A stretch of DNA of 8,119 nucleotides from an uncultured Flavobacteriales bacterium (GTDB lineage: Bacteria; Bacteroidota; Bacteroidia; Flavobacteriales_D; Sanyastnellaceae), in NCBI GenBank assembly GCA_937897625.1, contig CALCNZ010000254.1, positions 1 to 8,119 of the forward strand. Direction: 5' to 3'. Of this stretch, positions 1 through 5,510 are shown in pieces. Under the pieces are notes generated by a model. That model was not told where the DNA came from, did not search any database, and worked only from the letters and a program-made list of their open reading frames with translations. Position numbers and translations under genes: made by a program. How positions within the stretch are numbered: the stretch's first letter is position 1; each line of letters opens with the position of its first letter.

Positions 1-18
1 TTTTACTTTTTTGAACAT
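1..18 (-). CDS. Possible start of a divergent gene, cut by the left edge (MFKKVK...)
   Basis: On the minus strand an ATG at 18-16 opens MFKKVK and runs off the window. It is preceded by an A-rich leader (the complement of the T10 run at 21-30), which is how Bacteroidota genes often look just before a start codon. A Bacteroidota -7-like element, TTAGTTTG on the minus strand (39-32, one mismatch to TAnnTTTG), lies a further two bases upstream of that run. Six codons are far too few to name a product, and the Lys-rich start could be a coincidence of a T-rich stretch. If real, it would be transcribed divergently from lgt. Confidence 0.25.
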
Positions 19-77
19 GCTTTTTTTTTTACAAACTAACTCGTCTTAAATGAAGGCTGCATGAATTTCATATTACC

Positions 78-102
78 AAATCTTGAAGAGTAGTCGAGAT
101 TT
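78..102. other. Hairpin in the region upstream of lgt
   Basis: AAATCTTGA (78-86) can pair with TCGAGATTT (94-102). This gives 9 base pairs including one T-G wobble, with a 7-base loop. No T-run follows on either strand, so it does not look like an intrinsic terminator. It lies in the 135-bp gap between the possible divergent start at 18 and lgt at 154. It could be a binding site, an mRNA leader structure or chance. The rest of this gap holds only a short palindrome, ATGAATTTCAT (61-71), and a TATATTCG element (142-149) so close to the lgt ATG that it would give a leaderless transcript. Confidence 0.3.
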
Positions 103-153
103 ATTGACTAGATATTACTTCATGGCTTTACATTCCCTTATTATATTCGCTGA

Positions 154-1359
154 ATGTATCCAACTTTATATCATGTCTTCTACGACTGGTTCGGTGTTGA
201 ATGGTCTTGGGCCAAAATGCTGAACAGTTTCGGGTTCTTTGTTGCTCTTGCGTTTATTGCTGCCAGTTACACGTTAACACTCGAATTGAAAAGAAAAGAA
301 TCGCTCGGTCTTATTAAAGGCGGTGTTCGAAAAGTAATTGTTGGTGGTGCTCCGAATATGATGGACATTTTCTTTTCCGGTTTAATGGGTTTTGTTCTCG
401 GATGGAAAGTGATTTATTTATTGGTGAACAGCGCTAGATTATTCAATGGCGTGAATTCTCCGCAGCATATTATTTTTTCGAAAAGCGGTTATCCATTATT
501 GGGATTGTTAGTGGGGGGCGGATATGCCTATTACCGCTATTTCACTGAAAAGAAAAAGCAATTGCCGCAACCCGAAGAGAAAATGGAAACATTTTCTGCA
601 GGGGAGTATACGGGTACCATTACTTTTTTAGCAGCCATTGGCGGACTTGCTGGAGCGAAGTTGTTTCACTTGTTCGAGAATCCAGCTGAGCTTCGTGAAT
701 TTTTCACTCATCCATCGTTGGAGAGCTTTATTAGCGGATTAACGGTTTATGGCGGATTAATCGTAGGTTCCATTGTGGTTTTAACCTTTGCGAGAATGAA
801 GAAGATTCCGTTGTTGGTCTTATCAGATGCCGCAACACCGGGAATGATCTTAGCCTACGGAATTGGTCGCATGGGTTGCCATACCAGTGGCGACGGAGAT
901 TGGGGAATTGAAAACCTAAGTCCCAAACCCGGATGGCTCTCTTGGTTGCCCGATTGGGCTTGGTCTTATGATTATCCGAATAACGTGAATCGAGTAGGAG
1001 AGATCATGTCATCAGATCAATATCCAGGCTACGGAACACATTTAGTTCCTGGCGTATTTCCAACACCACTTTATGAAATTGTTGCAGCCGTGGCCATCTT
1101 TATCTTTTTGTGGTCTATTCGCAAACGTGTGAAAGTAGCAGGTGTAATCACTGCATTGTATCTTATCTTCAATGGTCTTGAAAGATTCTTTATTGAAAAG
1201 ATTCGCGTGAACAATAAATTTGACTTCCTAGGTGTTCAGGCTACACAGGCAGAAATTATTGCTGTGTTATTTATGATTGGAGGGGCTGTTTTACTCTATT
1301 TTTCACTTAGAAAGAGAAAAGCTGACTCGGGCACATTCCATTCGAAAACAACTCATTAA
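154..1359 (+). CDS. lgt: Prolipoprotein diacylglyceryl transferase (Lgt), divergent Bacteroidota form
   Basis: Lgt is an inner-membrane enzyme that moves diacylglycerol from phosphatidylglycerol to the lipobox cysteine of prolipoproteins, the first step of lipoprotein maturation. The 401-residue product has several hydrophobic segments (about 24-44, 72-91, 112-128, 155-170, 196-212, 308-322, 328-341 and 366-384). The Lgt landmarks appear in order: YGGL at 199-202 where the E. coli enzyme has HGGL; GRMG at 238-241 followed by a GDGDWG stretch (246-251) where E. coli has GRxGNFINGE; PLYE at 305-308; and ERFFIEKIR at 343-351, whose R344 and E348 match the R239/E243 pair. His103 is therefore replaced by Tyr and Asn146 by Cys. 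From memory such variants are common in Bacteroidota, so this is probably the working copy. It is about 110 residues longer than E. coli Lgt, including a charged cytoplasmic loop (131-150) and an insert (252-300). The start MYPTLYHVF fits the family. No clear terminator separates it from trxA. Confidence 0.88.
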   Translation: MYPTLYHVFYDWFGVEWSWAKMLNSFGFFVALAFIAASYTLTLELKRKESLGLIKGGVRKVIVGGAPNMMDIFFSGLMGFVLGWKVIYLLVNSARLFNGVNSPQHIIFSKSGYPLLGLLVGGGYAYYRYFTEKKKQLPQPEEKMETFSAGEYTGTITFLAAIGGLAGAKLFHLFENPAELREFFTHPSLESFISGLTVYGGLIVGSIVVLTFARMKKIPLLVLSDAATPGMILAYGIGRMGCHTSGDGDWGIENLSPKPGWLSWLPDWAWSYDYPNNVNRVGEIMSSDQYPGYGTHLVPGVFPTPLYEIVAAVAIFIFLWSIRKRVKVAGVITALYLIFNGLERFFIEKIRVNNKFDFLGVQATQAEIIAVLFMIGGAVLLYFSLRKRKADSGTFHSKTTH

Positions 1360-1367
1360 TGCGGAAT

Positions 1368-1404
1368 TGTGAATGAAAAGATGATTTTTTTCTTGATATT
1401 CACA
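1368..1404. other. Inverted repeat between lgt and trxA
   Basis: TGTGAAT (1368-1374) and ATTCACA (1398-1404) are exact reverse complements separated by 23 bases. The right side of the dyad spans the -33 element of the trxA promoter (TTG at 1393-1395). It might be an operator or a weak lgt terminator, since a T7 run lies inside the loop rather than after the stem. I see nothing decisive for either. Confidence 0.25.
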
Positions 1405-1424
1405 GAAAGTTAGTGTTACATTTG
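1393..1424 (+). promoter_or_regulatory. Bacteroidota-type promoter of trxA
   Basis: TACATTTG at 1417-1424 is an exact match to the Bacteroidota -7 consensus TAnnTTTG. A TTG at 1393-1395 sits 21 bases upstream, in the place of the -33 element. Transcription would start near 1430, giving an untranslated leader of roughly 50 bases that is A-rich before the ATG at 1479. This suggests that trxA is transcribed independently of lgt. Confidence 0.65.
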
Positions 1425-1478
1425 TGCCCCGTTTCAACTATGAAACACAACATTTAAGAAACATAAAAACTTACAGAT

Positions 1479-1799
1479 ATGGCAGTTGAAATTACAGACA
1501 CAAACTACAGTGAATTGGTTGATGGTTCAGATAAAGTAGTGATGATTGATTTTTGGGCGGAATGGTGTGGACCATGTAAGCTAGTTGGGCCGATTGTAGA
1601 TGAGTTGTACTCTGAATACGAAGGTCGCGCAGTGGTTGGTAAGGTAAACGTAGATAACAATCCAGAAATCAGTGCGAAATTTGGAATCAGAAATATTCCT
1701 ACAATTATTTTCGTGAAGAACGGAGAAGTTGTAGACAAGAGTGTTGGCGCTGTTCCGAAGAACGTTCTAACCGAAAAGCTTGATGCTATCTTAGTATAG
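1479..1799 (+). CDS. trxA: Thioredoxin TrxA
   Basis: This is a small cytoplasmic dithiol-disulfide oxidoreductase that is reduced by thioredoxin reductase and passes electrons to enzymes such as ribonucleotide reductase and peroxiredoxins. The 106-residue length is standard for a single-domain thioredoxin. The redox motif WCGPC is at 29-33 inside FWAEWCGPCK, the buried acidic residue is D24, and the cis-proline is P74 in the NIPT motif. A glycine-rich C-terminal segment (SVGAVPKNVL, 88-97) occupies the position of the usual G-x3-K/L helix cap. There is no signal peptide, so it acts in the cytosol. It has its own promoter upstream and a strong terminator 21 bp after the stop codon, so it is probably a monocistronic unit. 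Confidence 0.97.
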   Translation: MAVEITDTNYSELVDGSDKVVMIDFWAEWCGPCKLVGPIVDELYSEYEGRAVVGKVNVDNNPEISAKFGIRNIPTIIFVKNGEVVDKSVGAVPKNVLTEKLDAILV

Positions 1800-1820
1800 T
1801 TTCATTTTTTTTTTTTTTTT

Positions 1821-1847
1821 AAAGAGGACTTCGGTCCTCTTTTTTTT
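1821..1847 (+). terminator. Intrinsic terminator of trxA with UUCG tetraloop
   Basis: AAAGAGGAC (1821-1829) pairs perfectly with GTCCTCTTT (1834-1842) around a TTCG loop (1830-1833) closed by C-G, the extra-stable cUUCGg tetraloop. The stem is followed by an eight-T tract (1840-1847). This is a classic Rho-independent terminator on the plus strand. An unusual T16 run (1805-1820) lies directly before the stem, just after the trxA stop codon. Confidence 0.93.
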
Positions 1848-1862
1848 ACTATAAATGTGGTA

Positions 1863-1893
1863 TTGCCCTTTGAATGGTATAGGTCTTTCTTTG
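1863..1893 (+). promoter_or_regulatory. Weak candidate promoter of the FecA-like receptor
   Basis: TTTCTTTG (1886-1893) matches the TAnnTTTG -7 consensus with one mismatch. It is preceded by a TTG (1863-1865) 20 bases upstream. Because the trxA terminator lies just before, the receptor gene at 1922 needs a promoter in this 74-bp gap, and this is the best candidate I see. I see no obvious Fur-box-like palindrome. Confidence 0.3.
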
Positions 1894-1921
1894 CAATTGA
1901 GAATTAATCTAAATAGCAGTT

Positions 1922-4102
1922 ATGAGAAAGAACTTGTGTATCGGAATCCTAAGTGCAGTGGCACTTTCAGCTTGGGGACAACAAGACACCTTACCTAAAT
2001 TCACCACTTCATTCATTGAAATTAAGCATACCGTTATTGATGAAACGGGAAATTTACCTGCCGTTGATGGGGTTAGAATTTACGGTGGAAAGAAATCAGC
2101 ATTCATCACTCCGGAAAACCTGAATATAGACTTATCGTCGAACAACTCGCGCCAACTGTTCGGGAGAGTTCCTGGAATAATGGTTTGGGAAAGCGATGGA
2201 AGCGGCATTCAAACTGGAATTGCAACGCGCGGTTTAAGCCCCAATCGTTCATGGGAATTCAACATGCGTCAAAATGGTTACGACATGGCTTCCGATGTTT
2301 TCGGATATCCAGAAGCTTATTATACTCCGCCTGCCGATGCGGTAAAAAAAATTGAAGTGCTTCGAGGTGCAAGTAGTTTGCAATACGGACCACAATTTGG
2401 CGGAATGATCAATTATGTGTTCGATTCAGCGCCAACTAGCAATGGTTCGGTCATGAAATTCCGTCAAACAATAGGATCTTACAACCTCATCAACAATTTC
2501 GTGAGTATCGGTGAGCGTAAAAATAAGTTTAGCATTTATACTTTTTATCACAGAAGATCTGCTGACGGTTGGAGACAGAACAGCGCGTATCACACACAAA
2601 CAGGATTCATTTCAATGGGTTATGATTTCAATAAAAAAGTGAAATTGAAGGCCGAGTACACCCATTCCGATATGAAGAGCCAACAGCCTGGAGGACTTAC
2701 AGATGCTCAGTTTCAATCAGACCCACAGCAAAGTCTTAGAGCGCGAAATTGGTTAAGTATTCCTTGGAACATTTTGAATGTGCAGCTCGATGTAAATGTT
2801 TCAGACAAATTTCAGTTGGAAATAAAAACATTCGGCTTATTGGCCACCCGCAGTAGCATTGGATTTCTTGACCCCATAACTACGGCAGACGCTATAGACA
2901 CGAACACCAATCAATATGCTCATCGCCGCGTAGATTCCGATAAATACCAGAACATCGGAACAGAATGGAGAGCAAAATACGAATTCCAATTATTCGGAAA
3001 TAAACAAACATTAGCCTTCGGTGCGCGAGCTTATCAGGCGAAAACCTTCCGTCATCAAAAAGGAAACGGGTCTACCGGTTCAGATTTCGATACAACATTA
3101 GATGCTTTGGGATACAAAGTGAATTATGTTTTCGGAACGAAAAACTACGCGCTCTTTGCTGAACAAGCGCTCTTTGTAGGCAAGAAGCTATTACTAGTTC
3201 CTGGTATTCGTTTCGAGCAAATCACGGCTACAGGCAGTGGTACAGTGAATTACGATGCGGGAACTATTCCACTTCAAAAAAGAACCGTTTCAAAAGTTTT
3301 GGCAGGAATAGGAGCAGAGTTTCATTTGAATGAAGACAATGAAATCTACGCGAATGCTTCACAGGCCTTCCGTCCAATGACCTTCTCTGAATTAACACCT
3401 GCGGCTACAACAGATGTGATTGATCCGAAGTTGAAAGACAGCGAGTCTTTAAATATTGATTTGGGCGTTCGTGGCGATTGGAAGAATTACATACATTACG
3501 ATGTGGGCGTTTACCAAATGACTATTCAAGATCGCATTGGAAATTACACACAGAACAGCATTCGCTACGTGACAAACATTGGCGCCTCGTTGTCTAAAGG
3601 AATTGAGATTTATGTGGAAGGAAATGTGCTGAATAAATTTCAAGATGGAAAATTCGGAGGCCTTCAACCCTTTGCATCTATTGCCTACAACGAAGCGACT
3701 TATACAAGTTGGAATGATCCAACAATTGTCGCAGGTTCTTCTTCAGACCGAACCAATAAAACCGTTGAGAATGCACCGCGTCGCATTCAGCGTTACGGAT
3801 TAACTTATAAATTGAAAGGATTCACAGCGACTTACCAGTTGAATAAAGTAAGCGAGGCGTTTGCAGATGCGTTGAATACAATCACTCCGAATGCTGCTGC
3901 GACAACTGGACTTATTCCGGCATATCAGGTGAGTGACTTGAGCTTTGGATTCAGCGGAAAAGCAAATTACACTCTTCAAGCAGGAGTGAACAACCTCTTC
4001 AACGAAAGTTATTTCACAAGAAGGGCCGGAGGTTACCCCGGCCCTGGATTGTTACCCGCAAATGGAAGAACGTTCTTCTTCACATTCGGAATTCAGATAT
4101 AA
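1922..4102 (+). CDS. TonB-dependent outer-membrane receptor, FecA (ferric dicitrate) family
   Basis: This is a 726-residue outer-membrane beta-barrel transporter powered by TonB-ExbBD. A signal peptide is clear (MRKNLCIGILSAVALSAWG, cleavage near 19/20). The plug domain covers roughly 60-170 and carries strongly FecA-like signatures: GSGIQTGIATRGLSPNRSWE (93-112), FGYPEAYYTPPADAVKKIEV (128-147) and LRGASSLQYGPQFGGMINYV (147-166). The remainder is barrel. It closes with a conserved RRAGGYPGPGLLP stretch and the aromatic-rich terminus RTFFFTFGIQI, as outer-membrane proteins do. There is no N-terminal secretin/TonB short (STN) signalling domain and no FecI/FecR pair beside it, so the E. coli surface-signalling mode is not supported. 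There is also no carboxypeptidase-like domain and no SusD partner, which argues against glycan import. Family membership is firm. Ferric citrate as substrate is inferred from the plug and could be another ferric chelate. The gene converges with the YceI gene. Confidence 0.9.
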   Translation: MRKNLCIGILSAVALSAWGQQDTLPKFTTSFIEIKHTVIDETGNLPAVDGVRIYGGKKSAFITPENLNIDLSSNNSRQLFGRVPGIMVWESDGSGIQTGIATRGLSPNRSWEFNMRQNGYDMASDVFGYPEAYYTPPADAVKKIEVLRGASSLQYGPQFGGMINYVFDSAPTSNGSVMKFRQTIGSYNLINNFVSIGERKNKFSIYTFYHRRSADGWRQNSAYHTQTGFISMGYDFNKKVKLKAEYTHSDMKSQQPGGLTDAQFQSDPQQSLRARNWLSIPWNILNVQLDVNVSDKFQLEIKTFGLLATRSSIGFLDPITTADAIDTNTNQYAHRRVDSDKYQNIGTEWRAKYEFQLFGNKQTLAFGARAYQAKTFRHQKGNGSTGSDFDTTLDALGYKVNYVFGTKNYALFAEQALFVGKKLLLVPGIRFEQITATGSGTVNYDAGTIPLQKRTVSKVLAGIGAEFHLNEDNEIYANASQAFRPMTFSELTPAATTDVIDPKLKDSESLNIDLGVRGDWKNYIHYDVGVYQMTIQDRIGNYTQNSIRYVTNIGASLSKGIEIYVEGNVLNKFQDGKFGGLQPFASIAYNEATYTSWNDPTIVAGSSSDRTNKTVENAPRRIQRYGLTYKLKGFTATYQLNKVSEAFADALNTITPNAAATTGLIPAYQVSDLSFGFSGKANYTLQAGVNNLFNESYFTRRAGGYPGPGLLPANGRTFFFTFGIQI
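4023..4044. other. GC-rich hairpin near the 3' end of the FecA-like gene
   Basis: GGGCCGG (4023-4029) and CCGGCCC (4038-4044) form a perfect 7-bp GC stem. The loop can add two more G-C pairs around TTA with one bulged A. It encodes the conserved RRAGGYPGPG protein stretch, so protein constraint may explain it. It lies just beyond the stop codon of the convergent YceI gene (4105), where that transcript would have to end, but the minus-strand sequence after it (TTCTTGTGAAATAAC) is not a clean U-tract. Confidence 0.35.
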
Positions 4103-4104
4103 TC

Positions 4105-4638
4105 TTATACTTGTTTGATCATTTGAACGTTCAACACCAATTTGATTACTTCGTCTAAAACGATAGAACCATCTTCGCTTGTCGCGTTCCATGTCAAACC
4201 AAATTCGCTTCTGTTTAAAGCGCCGGTGATTTCAAAGCCGGCCTTTACTTGTCCCCATGGGTCAACAACAGTTCCAGTGAATTCAACATTCATAGAAATT
4301 TCTTTTTCTACTCCGTGCATGTTGAAGTGACCTTTCATTGCGTATTGTCCATCACCAGTCTTGGTGAATGAAGAAGACTTGAAGCTCACCTTTGGGAATT
4401 TTTCCATATCGAAAAACTCAGGGCTTTTCAAGTGTCCATCGCGTTGCTCGTTGCGCGTGCTAATAGAATCGATGTCAGCTTCGAAAGAAATTTCAGCATC
4501 TGAAAAGTCTGCTGCGTCAGCATGCATCGTTGCAGTGTAAGTGTTGAAGATACCGTTAACGTTGGTAATCATCATGTGACGAACTTTGAACCCAATTTCA
4601 CTGTGGGCGCCGTCGATATTCCAAATTTGTTTGCTCAT
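4105..4638 (-). CDS. YceI family lipid/isoprenoid-binding protein
   Basis: The 177-residue length and motifs match the YceI family, a lipocalin-like beta-barrel that binds long isoprenoid or fatty-amide ligands in characterised members. The N-terminal motif reads WNIDGAHSEIGFKVRHM (6-22). The family core follows: DIDSIST (55-61), then RDGHLKSPEFFDMEKFPKVS (66-85). The C-terminal half has the usual MHGVEKEI and GLTWN segments. There is no signal peptide, so unlike E. coli YceI this protein should stay in the cytosol, which is a common situation in Bacteroidota. Physiological role is unknown and the ligand cannot be read from sequence. The start ATG at 4638 gives the canonical N-terminus. The stop codon lies 2 bp from that of the convergent FecA-like gene, and a candidate -7 element lies 15 bases upstream of the start. 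Confidence 0.93.
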   Translation of the reverse strand: MSKQIWNIDGAHSEIGFKVRHMMITNVNGIFNTYTATMHADAADFSDAEISFEADIDSISTRNEQRDGHLKSPEFFDMEKFPKVSFKSSSFTKTGDGQYAMKGHFNMHGVEKEISMNVEFTGTVVDPWGQVKAGFEITGALNRSEFGLTWNATSEDGSIVLDEVIKLVLNVQMIKQV

Positions 4639-4653
4639 GTTATTTTGTTTTTT

Positions 4654-4661
4654 CGAATTTA
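4654..4661 (-). promoter_or_regulatory. Candidate -7 element for the YceI gene
   Basis: Read on the minus strand, the sequence is TAAATTCG, one mismatch from TAnnTTTG. It would give a leader of about 10 bases, A-rich as expected. No good -33 TTG/TTTG is seen at the proper distance. The 71-bp gap to the upstream phosphatase gene makes either a separate promoter or read-through possible. Confidence 0.3.
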
Positions 4662-4709
4662 AGATATTTAATTTTGATGTGAGCGAGTTTACAATAAAAT
4701 AATGTAAGT

Positions 4710-5465
4710 CTACTTCAAGGTTGAGTTGAGAAGCCTTCCCGATTCAACCAGTTTTTTTAGAAGAGGTGAACGGCGCATGGCTTCCAACAGATTCAAGTGT
4801 CCAACGTGGTGCGTGTCGGTTCCAATGAAATCCACCAAGTCCGCTTCTATTAAGCGTTCTGAAATGCGCTTCACTCCAGGACCGTAATGTCCGGTTAGAC
4901 AGTTCGTATTTATTTGAATTAGAATTCCGCGATCTGCTACGTCTTCGTATTTCGCGAAGTTCCCGTGCCAATATTCGTAACGCTCGGGGTGGGCAAGAAT
5001 GGGCTTGTAACCGTTCAATTGCAAATTGAAAACAGCACGCTTGTAATTGATCTGTTCCGTATCGAACGACAATTCAAATAGCACGTGTTTATCTCCAAAA
5101 CTTAAGATGTCATCTTTCGCAATCAACTCTTCAAAATGCTCATCTACGTAGTATTCCGCTGCTGCTTGAAATTCAACATCTATTCCACGAACTTTCAATT
5201 CAGCTTGAACCAATGCTTCCTTCTCGCGAATAATCTCGGTTGTGTTTTTATACATGTCCCAGAAAATATGCGGAGTGGTGATGAGCTTTTTGTAGCCCAT
5301 GCTGTGCAAGACTGAAATAAGTTCAATGGAATTTTCCATGTCCACAGAACCGTCGTCAATCCCGGGAAGCAAATGACTGTGCATGTCGGCAACAATCGGA
5401 GCAAAGCTTAACGCTTCATCCAATTGAGGACTTTTCTTTTTGAAAATGTTTCCGAATACCGACAT
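4710..5465 (-). CDS. CpsB/YwqE-type PHP-domain tyrosine-protein phosphatase
   Basis: The 251-residue product belongs to the polymerase-and-histidinol-phosphatase (PHP) superfamily branch that includes CpsB (Streptococcus) and YwqE (Bacillus). These are metal-dependent phosphotyrosine phosphatases that oppose the BY-kinase controlling capsule or exopolysaccharide export. All expected metal ligands are visible: DMHSHLLPGIDDG (27-39; H29, H31, D38), TTPH (63-66; H66), AAEYY (E104 within 102-106), FELSF (E131), HPER (159-162; H159) and GTDTHH (215-220; D217, H219). There is no signal peptide or membrane segment, so it is cytosolic. It follows the BtuB-like receptor on the same strand with a 45-bp gap and may be co-transcribed with it. 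No kinase, Wza-type exporter or glycosyltransferase gene is in the window, so the substrate here is unknown. Many Bacteroidota carry such a gene outside capsule loci. Confidence 0.92.
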   Translation of the reverse strand: MSVFGNIFKKKSPQLDEALSFAPIVADMHSHLLPGIDDGSVDMENSIELISVLHSMGYKKLITTPHIFWDMYKNTTEIIREKEALVQAELKVRGIDVEFQAAAEYYVDEHFEELIAKDDILSFGDKHVLFELSFDTEQINYKRAVFNLQLNGYKPILAHPERYEYWHGNFAKYEDVADRGILIQINTNCLTGHYGPGVKRISERLIEADLVDFIGTDTHHVGHLNLLEAMRRSPLLKKLVESGRLLNSTLK

Positions 5466-5482
5466 ACAATTGTTCTTGTGTG

Positions 5483-5490
5483 CTAAGATA
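5483..5490 (-). promoter_or_regulatory. Weak candidate -7 element for the PHP phosphatase gene
   Basis: On the minus strand this reads TATCTTAG, one mismatch from TAnnTTTG, 17 bases before the ATG at 5465. The -33 position would fall at the end of the upstream receptor gene and shows no clear TTTG. I include it only as the best candidate in the 45-bp gap. Confidence 0.2.
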
Positions 5491-5510
5491 ACTCAATCGC
5501 TCGAGTTGTT

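Noticed and set aside
1922..4102. SusC-type glycan importer
   Set aside because: No carboxypeptidase-like N-terminal domain, no adjacent SusD, and the plug signatures are FecA-like; the length (726) is also too short for SusC.
4689..4707. Hairpin TTACA...TGTAA after the PHP phosphatase gene as a terminator
   Set aside because: Only a 5-bp A/T-rich stem with a 9-base loop and no U-tract after it.
5490..5507. Inverted repeat AACTC...GAGTT between the receptor and phosphatase genes
   Set aside because: A 5-bp stem without a T-run; easily chance in this gap and not a terminator.
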